Positions 8,986 through 16,630 of a DNA stretch of 32,944 bases are shown here, in pieces. Every line of letters starts with the position of its first letter. Positions within the stretch are counted from its first letter, which is position 1. This DNA is from Bacteroidales bacterium (lineage in GTDB: Bacteria; Bacteroidota; Bacteroidia; Bacteroidales; WCHB1-69), in NCBI GenBank assembly GCA_012522535.1, contig JAAYKF010000080.1, positions 1-32,944 of the forward strand, given 5' to 3'. The notes beneath the pieces are model-generated. The model made no database searches, had not been told where the DNA came from, and worked only from the letters and a program-made list of their open reading frames with translations. The position numbers and the translations under genes were made by a program.

Positions 8986-9981
8986 TTACCTTAACATATT
9001 TATCAATTTTTGCATCTCAGTTTGAGCATCTTTCCCATTATATAAAATATTGTATATGGTATCAATTATGGGTGTTTTAGCATCGTACTCTTTATTAATT
9101 TCATAAACACATTTCACAGCATTATAGCCTTCGGCAACCATATTCATCTCATCGAAAACCTGTTCGATGGTTTTTCCTTGCCCCACTAGCGTACCAAATT
9201 TAGTATTTCTACTATACTGCGAATAAGATGTAACTAACAAATCGCCCAAATATGCCGAATGGTGAAAAATTCTCTCAATGGGGTGCAGTTGTCTAATAAA
9301 AACCCTCATTTCCATGGTGCAATTGGCAATATATGAAGCAAAGAGATTGTCTCCATAACCCAATCCTTTAAGGATTCCACCACCTACGGCATAAATATTT
9401 TTCAATACACCTGCATATTCAATTCCGTACAAATCGCGTGAAGAGACAATTTTCACAAAATGACATCTAAACATGTTTGCAATAAGTTCTCCTAGTTTTT
9501 TATTTCGTGCAGCAGCAGTCAAAAAGGTTAAGCCACCAAGGGCAATTTCCTCGGCATGCGAAGGTCCAGAAATAACCCCAATGGACCAAGAGGTCATTTT
9601 AAATTCAGTTTTAAAATAGTTTGCTACAATTTGATTGGTCTCGGGAATAATACCCTTTACCGCCGAAATTATCTTCTTGCCTTTGAGCATTTTGGGTGTA
9701 ATTTCGGAAAATGATGAGTGAATATAACTTGATGGAATTACCAATAACAAAACATCAGAAATATTTATCACAGATTTTATATCGGTATATACATTAATTA
9801 AATCAGTATCAAATATCACATTTTGGAGGTATCGTGGATTGATTCCAGTATCTTTGAGTTCTTTTGCAACATTCTCTTCTCTGACCCACCAATTGACGGG
9901 TATTCCATTGGTTTGCAACACCTTAACAAGGGCTGTTGCCCAACTACCGCTTCCTAAAACTCCAACTCTTTCCTTTATCAT
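8986..9981 (-). CDS. gpsA: NAD(P)H-dependent glycerol-3-phosphate dehydrogenase GpsA
   Basis: GpsA reduces dihydroxyacetone phosphate to sn-glycerol 3-phosphate, the backbone of phospholipids, in the cytoplasm. The 331-residue protein begins with the Rossmann nucleotide site VGVLGSGSWATAL (6-18). It carries the family motif GPSHAEEIA (139-147) and the catalytic lysine K194 in GVLKNIYAVGGG. It also has YLGDLLVT (244-251) and RNTKFG (258-263), which bind substrate phosphate. The start at ATG 9981 places the GxGxxA motif at the usual distance. It follows the S37 peptidase gene by only 10 bases, so the two are probably co-transcribed. Confidence 0.97.
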   Translation of the reverse strand: MIKERVGVLGSGSWATALVKVLQTNGIPVNWWVREENVAKELKDTGINPRYLQNVIFDTDLINVYTDIKSVINISDVLLLVIPSSYIHSSFSEITPKMLKGKKIISAVKGIIPETNQIVANYFKTEFKMTSWSIGVISGPSHAEEIALGGLTFLTAAARNKKLGELIANMFRCHFVKIVSSRDLYGIEYAGVLKNIYAVGGGILKGLGYGDNLFASYIANCTMEMRVFIRQLHPIERIFHHSAYLGDLLVTSYSQYSRNTKFGTLVGQGKTIEQVFDEMNMVAEGYNAVKCVYEINKEYDAKTPIIDTIYNILYNGKDAQTEMQKLINMLR

Positions 9982-9991
9982 TTTTCAAAAA

Positions 9992-11368
9992 TTAATCTTT
10001 CACTTCAATGGCTGTGAAAAGCTTTATGGCATCCTTAAAAGATTTTTTCTGCTCCACAGATAGGTTTTTATAATTGGCTCCATGTGCTATACCTTCAGCC
10101 TCAAAAAACAGACAATTGCTATTTACTGGAGGCTCCCAAGCTGCATATCGCCACGGGTCGATGCTTCCGTGAATTTGAATAATATTTTCTGTAGCAGAAT
10201 TTAACTTCTCCAAAATCTCAATATGAGTATTGGGGTCATACTTAATCTCCAAATTCATATCAGCCATTATCCTATTACCATAATCATTTTGCGAAAGCTT
10301 AAATTTCGAAAACTTTTTTGCCATCTCATTAAAGGAATAATAGCCAGTTTCGCTATATGCCTGATAATAGTATGTTGCTGAAGAGGTGCTTCGGTCATCG
10401 ACAAATGTTGTAGGCGTAACAATCATAAACAGATGATTTACAAGCTGTTCCATTTTTGATTTTTTATTGGGGATACGATTAGGACTCATTCCCCACTGCC
10501 AAAACGAATAAGCATATTCAAAAACAGTATATTCAACCACAGCCTCTATGGGCATAATAAATTTCACTTTGTGTTTTTCTTTAAAGTTCTCAAGATATTT
10601 AATGGCTTCTGTTTTATCTTTTAAAATTCTTTTCTGAAAATCTTCAACAGCTTTACGTTCTTTTTTATGGGAATTATTTAACACAAATTCGATGGGACGT
10701 GGGTCTTCTTGAGCTATGGTGATAGGGGCAACATATGCCACTACTGCATCTACATCGTTGGGATACAAAGCTTTATGATAAATTGCAGTAGATCCACCTT
10801 TGCTTGTTCCTGTAGAAATCCATTTATTAGTATAGAGTTCTCTTAAAGTTTGCGCAATTTGGTGATGATCGGCAGCAGCTTGCTTAATATTCAAAAACTT
10901 CCATGCCAGCTCCTCGGGAATAGATTTTCCATAAAACCTATGCTCTACAACTATTAAATTGGCATCAAGCAAATCACACAATTCATGCTTATATCTTGAA
11001 GACTCAGCGTATGATGCATCATAGCCTTCGGTAACAAATATAACAGGCTTATCAAAAGATTTATGAAACAAAAAAACTCTTTGAAAAAACTCTCCCATAG
11101 CAGTTTCACCATCCGATGAAGATTGAAAATGATTTATGGGTTGAGGAATCATCATTTCGAACTTAAGACTAAATGATTTCCCAACTTCTTTTTCATCTAT
11201 TGTGGCTCTTTTAAGGTGCTGAGAAAGTGCACTCTTGACACTTTGAGCATCAACAACAGAACTTAAACTATTGGCATGAACAGCACTTTGCGGAGCAATA
11301 AATAGTACTGAAACAACAAACAAGACAAATAAAATGCCTGCACGAAATGTATTTTCAAAAAGTCTCAT
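9992..11368 (-). CDS. Secreted S37-family serine aminopeptidase
   Basis: A 458-residue exported peptidase of the S37 (PS-10) type, the alpha/beta-hydrolase family that includes Streptomyces tripeptidyl aminopeptidase. The N-terminus MRLFENTFRAGILFVLFVVS followed by a hydrophobic run ending SAVHA (28-32) is a signal peptide. The nucleophile is S189 in the GTSKGGS elbow (187-193). A likely acid is the aspartate in IHGSIDPWRYAAW, and a likely base is the histidine in AEGIAHGANY near the C-terminus. The FVTEGYDASY and LIVVEHRFYGKS segments (111-148) are family landmarks. It should release short peptides in the periplasm or outside the cell. It leads the minus-strand run that continues into gpsA. 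Similar Bacteroidota proteins are sometimes labelled S28, but the overall pattern fits S37 better. Confidence 0.88.
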   Translation of the reverse strand: MRLFENTFRAGILFVLFVVSVLFIAPQSAVHANSLSSVVDAQSVKSALSQHLKRATIDEKEVGKSFSLKFEMMIPQPINHFQSSSDGETAMGEFFQRVFLFHKSFDKPVIFVTEGYDASYAESSRYKHELCDLLDANLIVVEHRFYGKSIPEELAWKFLNIKQAAADHHQIAQTLRELYTNKWISTGTSKGGSTAIYHKALYPNDVDAVVAYVAPITIAQEDPRPIEFVLNNSHKKERKAVEDFQKRILKDKTEAIKYLENFKEKHKVKFIMPIEAVVEYTVFEYAYSFWQWGMSPNRIPNKKSKMEQLVNHLFMIVTPTTFVDDRSTSSATYYYQAYSETGYYSFNEMAKKFSKFKLSQNDYGNRIMADMNLEIKYDPNTHIEILEKLNSATENIIQIHGSIDPWRYAAWEPPVNSNCLFFEAEGIAHGANYKNLSVEQKKSFKDAIKLFTAIEVKD

Positions 11369-11396
11369 AATACGGCGTTATATGAATATTGTAATG

Positions 11397-11404
11397 CAAA
11401 AATA
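11397..11404 (-). promoter_or_regulatory. -7 promoter box for the S37 peptidase-gpsA transcript
   Basis: The minus strand reads TATTTTTG, matching TAnnTTTG, 28 bases upstream of the peptidase ATG. No good -33 element is seen at the usual spacing. Confidence 0.45.
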
Positions 11405-11623
11405 TTAGAAATAAATGAAAAAACTGAAATAAACTTAATTTTTATATGAACAAAATTAGTCAAAATTGAGCTATATATATTAATAATGTATAAAATTACG
11501 ATATTAGGTTTATAATTTTATGTTTAGCACATTGAATTGAAGATAATACCGATTGGAAAAACATTTAGCTAATCAAATAAATCTTGAATTTTTCAATAAA
11601 AACTGAATATTTTATATAAGCAC

Positions 11624-11655
11624 TTGTTTTATTCAAAAAAATAGTTGTATATTTG
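11624..11655 (+). promoter_or_regulatory. Promoter of rplS
   Basis: TATATTTG at 11648-11655 is a perfect -7 box, and TTG at 11624-11626 sits 21 bases upstream as the -33 element. The rplS ATG follows 49 bases after the -7 box. Confidence 0.75.
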
Positions 11656-11704
11656 CAGTCTTATTTTAAAAATAGTATTCTAAAACATTATAAAGCATTG
11701 ATTC

Positions 11705-12061
11705 ATGAGCAAGACGGACATTATTAGACTAGTTGAGGAACAATTTGTACAAACGAAAGATTTCCCAGATTTTAGTGCCGGTGACACTATTACCGTTTTC
11801 AATAAAATAGTTGAAGGTTCAAAAGAGCGTATCCAACAATTTCAAGGAGTAGTTATTCAAAGATCAGGAACAGGTACAACTGAGACTTTCACTGTTAGAA
11901 AAATTTCTGGCGGTGTTGGTGTTGAGCGTATTTTCCCTATTTCTTCTCCTTTTATTGAAAAAATTGAAGTTAACAGACGTGGTGTTGTACGTAGAGCAAG
12001 AATTTTCTACTTGAGAAACCTAACTGGTAAAAAAGCTCGTATTAAAGAGAAAAGATTTTAA
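11705..12061 (+). CDS. rplS: 50S ribosomal protein L19 (bL19)
   Basis: A 118-residue protein with the full L19 pattern: [29 protein letters not shown] near residues 23-51, [26 protein letters not shown] at 53-78, and the basic tail [16 protein letters not shown]19 sits at the interface of the large and small subunits. The length is normal for the family. It is transcribed alone from a clear promoter and ends at a strong terminator. In many bacteria rplS is in an operon with rpsP, rimM and trmD; here none of these is adjacent. Confidence 0.98.
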   Translation: MSKTDIIRLVEEQFVQTKDFPDFSAGDTITVFNKIVEGSKERIQQFQGVVIQRSGTGTTETFTVRKISGGVGVERIFPISSPFIEKIEVNRRGVVRRARIFYLRNLTGKKARIKEKRF

Positions 12062-12081
12062 TCTTAAAAATAATTTTCCTA

Positions 12082-12112
12082 AAGCCACACAATATAAGTG
12101 TGGCTTTTTTGT
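12082..12112 (+). terminator. Rho-independent terminator of rplS
   Basis: A 9-bp stem AAGCCACAC/GTGTGGCTT with a 7-base loop (12091-12097) is followed by a T run. It lies 20 bases after the rplS stop. A minus-strand frame crossing it is not a gene. Confidence 0.92.
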
Positions 12113-12136
12113 TTATTAGAAATAAAGTTGAGTAAT

Positions 12137-12709
12137 ATGAAAAGTGTAATATTTATTATTTTAAGCATAGCATCGCTTTTGGCAACAAACAATAGTGATG
12201 AATATAAATATAAAGAGCAAGAGATAAAGGCTTTTAATAGAATAAATGAATTGAGAGCCAATCCACATCTTATAAAAACTGAATTGGGAATAAACGACCA
12301 TAGGTTGAAAAAACAAGCTCCACTAATTTGGGACGAAACATTGGCAAAAGCTGCGAGACAAAAAGCACAAGATATGGCCACAAACAACTACTTTAGCCAT
12401 ACAGATTTGCAAGGTCGGGGGATGAATATTGTAATTTATGAAGCTGGCTATCATCTTCCAAGTTATTACATTAATAATAAAGCTGCCAACTATTGCGAAT
12501 CAATTTCGGGGGGTATATCTGATGGTGCTAAAATTATCGATTTTTTAATAATAGACAAGGGTGTAGAACCTCCCGGACATAGAAATCACCTAATGGGATT
12601 GGAGTCGTATGCCGAAGCCAAAATGTGCGGAATTGGAATTGCCTACAACCCCAATAGCACATATAAGTATTATGCGTCTATTATAGTTGTACCAAAATTT
12701 CAGAACTAA
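12137..12709 (+). CDS. CAP-domain (SCP-like) secreted protein
   Basis: A 190-residue protein of the CAP superfamily (CRISP, antigen 5, PR-1). I chose ATG 12137 because it gives the signal peptide MKSVIFIILSIASLLATNNS; an upstream GTG at 12098 would lie inside the rplS terminator hairpin. The CAP signatures are PLIWDETLAKAARQKAQDMA (62-81), NNYFSHTDLQGR with H88 (83-94), E121 near the position of the family's GEN glutamate, and GHRNHLMG with H148 (147-154), followed by CGIGIAYN (164-171). The H-E-H set typical of the CAP cavity therefore looks largely intact. Function varies across bacterial members, so none is assigned. A large insertion lies between H88 and H148. No promoter of the usual form is visible in the short upstream gap. 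Confidence 0.88.
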   Translation: MKSVIFIILSIASLLATNNSDEYKYKEQEIKAFNRINELRANPHLIKTELGINDHRLKKQAPLIWDETLAKAARQKAQDMATNNYFSHTDLQGRGMNIVIYEAGYHLPSYYINNKAANYCESISGGISDGAKIIDFLIIDKGVEPPGHRNHLMGLESYAEAKMCGIGIAYNPNSTYKYYASIIVVPKFQN

Positions 12710-12737
12710 ATTGGTATAAATTCCAATCAAATTTCAG

Positions 12738-12752
12738 AAAAAAAAAAAAAAA
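12738..12752 (+). repeat. Homopolymer run of 15 A
   Basis: Fifteen consecutive A residues lie between the CAP gene stop and the DPP IV promoter, ending 39 bases before the -7 box. A run of this length is prone to slippage in replication and in sequencing. It could also act as a bent A-tract upstream of the promoter. Confidence 0.9.
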
Positions 12753-12791
12753 TTAGATTCTGTTTTAAAGGGATATTTGTGCAATAAAAAT

Positions 12792-12799
12792 TATCTTTG
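12792..12799 (+). promoter_or_regulatory. -7 promoter box for the DPP IV gene
   Basis: TATCTTTG matches TAnnTTTG and lies 21 bases before the ATG at 12821. The -33 position (about 12768-12771) is not a good TTTG match; the A15 tract lies just upstream. Confidence 0.6.
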
Positions 12800-12820
12800 C
12801 AACAAATAAAATAAAACAGA

Positions 12821-15004
12821 ATGAAAAGAACAAACCTATTACTCTCGATTTTAATTTTACTTTTTTTAAGCGGAAATATTTATTCGCAAAGCAAAAAAAA
12901 TGTAAGCATTGAAGACATTTGGTTAAACTATCGTTTTTATCCCGACATGGCTCGTGGCACGACACCACTCAACGACGACCAACATTATGCGATGCTAGAC
13001 AACGGCATGTTTATTGAAAAATATGAATATAAAAGTGGTAAAAATGTTGGTACAATATTGTGTAGCAGCGAAGCTATAAATCCAGAAACAGGAAAATCTA
13101 TTGGCAAATTTGATAACTTTCAATTTAGCAACGATGAGTCGAAAATATTGATAGCCACAGATGAAAACGCCATCTATCGCCGCTCGGCACTTGCCACATA
13201 TTGGGTTTACGACATTGCAAAAAAAGAGTGCCAAGCACTTTTTGATGACAAACAAGTTCAATTAGCATACTTTTCGCCAGATGATAAATATGTATCATTT
13301 GTTTTTGAAAACAATTTGTACATCAAAGAATTGGCAAGTAAAAACATTACTCAAATCACCCACGATGGACTGGATAGACATATTATAAATGGAACAACCG
13401 ACTGGGTTTACGAAGAAGAATTGAGCATAACCAAGGCTTATGAGTGGTCGTCGGACTCGAAAAAAATTGCTTTTATGCGTTTTGACGAAAGCGAAGTTAA
13501 GGAATTTAACATGCTTATGTGGGACGAACTCTATCCCAGTGAACATCGCTTTAAATATCCCAAAGCTGGCGAAGACAACTCCAAAGTTGACGTTTTAGTT
13601 TACGACTTACAGAGCAAAAAAACAGAAACTTTGGAAACTGGTTCAGAAAACGACCAATATATTCCAAGAATATACTGGGTTCCTGAATCGCAAAACCTAA
13701 TTATCATGATAATGAACAGAGTTCAAAATCATTATGAACTTGTGGAGTATAATATGCTAAATGGTAGTAAAAGAGCTGTTTATAGCGAGAGCAACGAAAG
13801 ATGGTTAGATGTTCCAGAGATATTTTTCTCCAACAAAGGCGAATATATTGTTTTGGATTCGGAAAAAAGCAAATTCAAACATTTACACTTAATTGATTTG
13901 AAAAGTGGAGAAGAGAAACAACTCACTTCTGGAGACTGGGATATTGATGAAGTTGTTAGTTACGACGATACCAAGGGTGTGGTCTATTTCACCGCCTATA
14001 TGGATAATGCCTTAGAAACAGTGTTGGCTAGCGTAAACTACAAAGGCAACATAAAAAGATTGTCAAGCAAAAAAGGAACAAACAGTGCTATTTTTAGCAA
14101 AAAACACTCCTACTACTTCCTAACACATTCAGACTCTAAAACACCACCTACTACTAAGTTAATGAACTCTAAAAACAAAGAGATCAGAACTATTATTGAC
14201 AATAATAGACTTAAAAAGAGTATTGAAGAGTATGATATTTCCCACAAGGAATTTTTTAGCTTCAAAACTTCCGAAGATGTAGAGTTGAACGCATGGATGA
14301 TAAAGCCACAAAATTTTGACAAAAACAAAAAACACCCAGTATTGATGTATGTTTATGGCGGTCCTGGCTCAAAACAGGTTGAAAACAGATGGGATTATTT
14401 CGATTTTTTCTGGTATCAGGTATTGGCTAGTAAGGGGTATATTGTTGTGTGCATTGATAATAGAGGTACTGGCGGTCGTGGCGAAGATTTCAAAAAGGTG
14501 GTATATAAAGAGTTGGGTAAATATGAGACCATAGACCAAATTGAAGGGGCAAAATATTTAGCTAGCCTGCCATATGTTGATGAAAGCAGAATTGGCATTT
14601 GGGGCTGGAGTTATGGCGGATACATGTCAACACTATGTATAACCAAAGGTGCAGACGAATTTAAGACAGCCATTGCTGTTGCACCAGTTACTACTTGGAG
14701 ATATTACGACAATATTTACACCGAAAGATATATGCGTCGTCCGCAAGAAAATGCCCAAGGCTATGATGACAATTCACCTATAAACCACGTGAAAAAACTC
14801 AAGGGCAACTATTTAATTGTACACGGTTCGGCCGACGACAATGTTCACTATCAAAACGCTATGATGCTTATCAATTCACTTGTGAATGCCAACAAGCAAT
14901 TTGAGATGTTTATTTATCCCAATAGAAATCACAGCATTGTGGGCGGATACACTCGCAACCATCTATTTGAGATGCTAACCGATTACATTGAGAGGAAATT
15001 GTAG
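12821..15004 (+). CDS. Dipeptidyl peptidase IV (S9B prolyl dipeptidyl peptidase)
   Basis: A 727-residue exported serine peptidase that cuts X-Pro dipeptides from peptide N-termini. MKRTNLLLSILILLFLSGNI followed by YSQ is a signal peptide. The N-terminal beta-propeller (about 40-460) carries the DWVYEEEL motif (194-201), whose glutamates hold the substrate amino group. The C-terminal alpha/beta-hydrolase domain has the nucleophile S597 in GWSYGG, D672 in HGSADDNVHYQ and H704 in NRNHSIVGG, so the triad is complete. VLMYVYGGPGSKQV and CIDNRGTGGRGEDF are the oxyanion and loop segments of the family. The length matches bacterial DPP IV. With the S37 aminopeptidase nearby it suggests growth on peptides, an inference from content only. 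Confidence 0.96.
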   Translation: MKRTNLLLSILILLFLSGNIYSQSKKNVSIEDIWLNYRFYPDMARGTTPLNDDQHYAMLDNGMFIEKYEYKSGKNVGTILCSSEAINPETGKSIGKFDNFQFSNDESKILIATDENAIYRRSALATYWVYDIAKKECQALFDDKQVQLAYFSPDDKYVSFVFENNLYIKELASKNITQITHDGLDRHIINGTTDWVYEEELSITKAYEWSSDSKKIAFMRFDESEVKEFNMLMWDELYPSEHRFKYPKAGEDNSKVDVLVYDLQSKKTETLETGSENDQYIPRIYWVPESQNLIIMIMNRVQNHYELVEYNMLNGSKRAVYSESNERWLDVPEIFFSNKGEYIVLDSEKSKFKHLHLIDLKSGEEKQLTSGDWDIDEVVSYDDTKGVVYFTAYMDNALETVLASVNYKGNIKRLSSKKGTNSAIFSKKHSYYFLTHSDSKTPPTTKLMNSKNKEIRTIIDNNRLKKSIEEYDISHKEFFSFKTSEDVELNAWMIKPQNFDKNKKHPVLMYVYGGPGSKQVENRWDYFDFFWYQVLASKGYIVVCIDNRGTGGRGEDFKKVVYKELGKYETIDQIEGAKYLASLPYVDESRIGIWGWSYGGYMSTLCITKGADEFKTAIAVAPVTTWRYYDNIYTERYMRRPQENAQGYDDNSPINHVKKLKGNYLIVHGSADDNVHYQNAMMLINSLVNANKQFEMFIYPNRNHSIVGGYTRNHLFEMLTDYIERKL

Positions 15005-15010
15005 CTATAT

Positions 15011-15042
15011 TTTGCAATTATGAATTATTATATGTAATTTTG
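15011..15042 (+). promoter_or_regulatory. Promoter of rpsU
   Basis: TTTG at 15011-15014 is a full -33 element and TAATTTTG at 15035-15042 a full -7 element, 20 bases apart. The rpsU ATG is 55 bases downstream. This is one of the best promoter matches in the window. Confidence 0.8.
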
Positions 15043-15085
15043 CACCCTCTAAAAATAAAATAATATTATTAATTAAAGAAAGAAA

Positions 15086-15090
15086 GAGGT
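15086..15090 (+). promoter_or_regulatory. Shine-Dalgarno-like GAGGT ahead of rpsU
   Basis: GAGGT can pair with the ACCUC of the 16S rRNA 3' end and sits 7 bases before the rpsU ATG. Most starts in this window have no such element. In Flavobacterium, bS21 helps hide the anti-SD, and a retained SD on rpsU lets bS21-poor ribosomes raise bS21 synthesis; this site fits that scheme by inference. Confidence 0.55.
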
Positions 15091-15097
15091 ATTTTTT

Positions 15098-15289
15098 ATG
15101 ATTATCGTTCCCGTAAAAGAAGGCGAAAACATTGACAGAGCTTTAAAGAGACTTAAAAGAAAATTTGAAAGAACAGGCGTAGTTAGAGAATTGCGCGACC
15201 GTCAAAAGTTTACAAAACCTTCAGTAAAAAAGAGGGAGCAGCGTTTGAAAGCTATCTATATTGAGAAGACTTATTCAAACAACGATTAA
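15098..15289 (+). CDS. rpsU: 30S ribosomal protein S21 (bS21)
   Basis: A 63-residue basic protein: MIIVPVKEGENIDRALKRLK at 1-20, KFERTGVVRELRDRQKFTKP at 22-41, then KKREQRLKA. These are the standard bS21 landmarks at the normal length. bS21 binds the 30S platform beside the 16S 3' end. In Bacteroidota this protein, with bS18 and bS6, has been shown to sequester the anti-Shine-Dalgarno. The gene has a strong promoter, an SD-like GAGGT 7 bases before the ATG, and a hairpin just after it that separates it from the recombinase gene. Confidence 0.97.
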   Translation: MIIVPVKEGENIDRALKRLKRKFERTGVVRELRDRQKFTKPSVKKREQRLKAIYIEKTYSNND

Positions 15290-15307
15290 TCTTTTTTAGA
15301 GTTTTAC

Positions 15308-15361
15308 TTGCAAACCGTAAGTTGTTTTTGTATATTTACAAACCAATTTACGGTTTTTTTT
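15308..15361 (+). terminator. rpsU terminator with an embedded promoter-like element for xerC
   Basis: AAACCGTAA (15312-15320) pairs with TTACGGTTT (15348-15356), with a small inner TTTGTA/TACAAA stem in the loop, followed by T residues up to 15361. The T run ends exactly at the next gene's ATG. Inside the loop, TATATTTA (15331-15338) is one base off a -7 box, and TTG at 15308-15310 lies 20 bases upstream. Transcription from it would start near 15345 and omit the left arm. The terminator is well supported; the promoter is tentative. Confidence 0.7.
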
Positions 15362-16249
15362 ATGCATATAAACGAATATTCAAACTATTTAAGCTCCGAA
15401 AGACGATACTCGCCACACACGGTAAAGTCATACCTGTCTGATTTATCTCAATTTACAGAATATATGCTAGAGCAATATGAGATAAATAGTTTTAGCGAAA
15501 TAGAATCGGTGCATATAAGGTCGTGGATTTCTTATCTTATTTCTCAGAAACAAAGCAATACCAGTGTTAACAGAAAAATTTCCACTTTAAGGAGCTATTA
15601 TAGATTTCTTTTGAAGCAGAGAAAACTTGAAAAGAATCCCATGGATTTAATTTCGTCGCCCAAGGCAAAAAAACGATTACCAGTTTATGTTGAAGAGAGC
15701 AAAATTGAAGATTTGTTGCACGAAGACAACTTTGATGACGGTTTTGAGGGAGTACGTGATAGGTTAATTATAGAACTGTTTTATAGGACTGGAATTCGAC
15801 TATCGGAGTTGGAAAATCTAAAAGATGAAAACATTGATTTGGGTTTGATGCAGATAAAAGTGCTTGGAAAAAGGAATAAAGAGCGACTTATACCCATCAG
15901 TAATAACATTAAAAAATTAGTTATACAATATTATAATATAAGAGACGAAGTTTTTCCAGATTTAAAACAAAACAAATTTTCGTTCGTTACATATAAAGGA
16001 GATAAAATTTACTCAAAAATGATATACAGAATTGTTCGTAGGGAGATTGGCAGAGTTAGCACTGCAAACAAAAGGAGTCCACATGTTTTGCGACACAGTT
16101 TTGCCACTCATATGCTCAACAATGGTGCCGATATAAATGCCATTAAGGAACTTTTGGGTCATTCAAACTTATCTGCCACCGAAATTTACACACACAATAC
16201 TATAAGTAAGTTAAAAAACATATATAAACAAGCCCATCCACGGGCATAA
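15362..16249 (+). CDS. xerC: XerC-type tyrosine recombinase
   Basis: A 295-residue site-specific recombinase of the XerC/XerD type, which resolves chromosome dimers at dif. The SAM-like core-binding domain (1-90) contains SSERRYSPHTVKSYLSDLSQ (11-30). The catalytic domain has R146 in YRTGIRLSEL, K170 in LGKRNKE, H241 and R244 in HVLRHSFATHML, H267 in LLGHSNL and nucleophile Y276 in ATEIYTH, so all active-site residues are present. I chose ATG 15362 because it gives the normal family N-terminus; an earlier in-frame TTG at 15308 lies inside the rpsU terminator. XerC versus XerD cannot be settled from sequence alone. The gene is not next to integration features, so a housekeeping role is more likely than a mobile-element integrase. 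hpf follows after 13 bases. Confidence 0.9.
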   Translation: MHINEYSNYLSSERRYSPHTVKSYLSDLSQFTEYMLEQYEINSFSEIESVHIRSWISYLISQKQSNTSVNRKISTLRSYYRFLLKQRKLEKNPMDLISSPKAKKRLPVYVEESKIEDLLHEDNFDDGFEGVRDRLIIELFYRTGIRLSELENLKDENIDLGLMQIKVLGKRNKERLIPISNNIKKLVIQYYNIRDEVFPDLKQNKFSFVTYKGDKIYSKMIYRIVRREIGRVSTANKRSPHVLRHSFATHMLNNGADINAIKELLGHSNLSATEIYTHNTISKLKNIYKQAHPRA

Positions 16250-16250
16250 A

Positions 16251-16258
16251 AAGGAGGT
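16251..16258 (+). promoter_or_regulatory. Consensus Shine-Dalgarno AAGGAGGT ahead of hpf
   Basis: AAGGAGGT is a full complement of the canonical 16S anti-SD. AGGAGG ends 5 bases before the hpf ATG, the ideal distance. It is the only complete SD I found at any start in the window, in a phylum where such sites are rare. Confidence 0.85.
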
Positions 16259-16262
16259 CAAT

Positions 16263-16568
16263 ATGAATGTGAATAACAAAATTACATCTGTCCATTTCAA
16301 AACTGATATCAAGTTGGAGGAGTTTATAAATGAGAAACTCAGTAAGCTAAACAAGAAATACGACAACATTATTGGTTATGAAACTGTATTGAAATTGGAG
16401 AACACCGACAAGCCTGAGAATAAAACTGTAGATATTCGAGTAATTATTCGTGGCAATGATCTTTTTGCGTCAAAAACCGAAAAGAGCTTTGAAGAAGCCA
16501 CAGATAAGGCTTTAGACGCTTTAAAAAAGCAATTAACCAAGCATAAAGATAAAATAAAGCAGAAATAA
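16263..16568 (+). CDS. hpf: Ribosome hibernation-promoting factor, short form (HPF/RaiA family)
   Basis: A 101-residue protein of the HPF/YfiA family, which binds the decoding centre of idle 30S subunits and promotes 100S dimers or protects resting ribosomes. Visible marks are the N-terminal strand ITSVHFKTDIKLEEFINEKL (8-27), LNKKYDNII, VDIRVIIRGNDLFASK (55-70) and the closing helix SFEEATDKALDALKKQLTKHK (74-94). The C-terminus is basic. It lacks the extra dimerisation domain of long HPF. It lies 13 bases after the recombinase stop, probably on the same transcript, and has a consensus Shine-Dalgarno sequence, which its neighbours lack. It is followed by a promoter/terminator overlap that opens the tRNA operon. 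Confidence 0.92.
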   Translation: MNVNNKITSVHFKTDIKLEEFINEKLSKLNKKYDNIIGYETVLKLENTDKPENKTVDIRVIIRGNDLFASKTEKSFEEATDKALDALKKQLTKHKDKIKQK

Positions 16569-16599
16569 TGAAAAAAAGTTGATTTTTTTTCAAAAAAAG

Positions 16600-16630
16600 T
16601 TTGCTATTAAAAATATTATTCCTAAATTTG
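16600..16630 (+). promoter_or_regulatory. Promoter of the tRNA-tuf operon
   Basis: TTTG at 16600-16603 and TAAATTTG at 16623-16630 are both full matches, 19 bases apart. Transcription should start near 16636, ahead of the first tRNA at 16681. Confidence 0.82.

Larger units (their letters stand above)
11369..11704 (+). other. Divergent intergenic region between the S37 peptidase gene and rplS
   Basis: This 336-base stretch is very AT-rich and holds no convincing gene. A minus-strand promoter-like box lies at its left end and a clear plus-strand promoter near its right end. A short AT-only inverted repeat (11490-11498 with 11513-11521) is present but has no other support. Confidence 0.7.

Noticed and set aside
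11490-11521. Inverted repeat ATAAAATTA/TAATTTTAT upstream of rplS
   Set aside because: It is made only of A and T in very AT-rich sequence, is far from the promoter and is expected by chance.
12079-12387. A 102-residue minus-strand frame over the rplS terminator and CAP gene
   Set aside because: It crosses a strong terminator and lies opposite a gene with clear CAP motifs.
15362-16249. The tyrosine recombinase as an integrase of a mobile element
   Set aside because: It lies among ribosomal genes, has the XerC/D length and N-terminus, and no att-like repeats, cargo genes or tRNA-end duplication are visible nearby.
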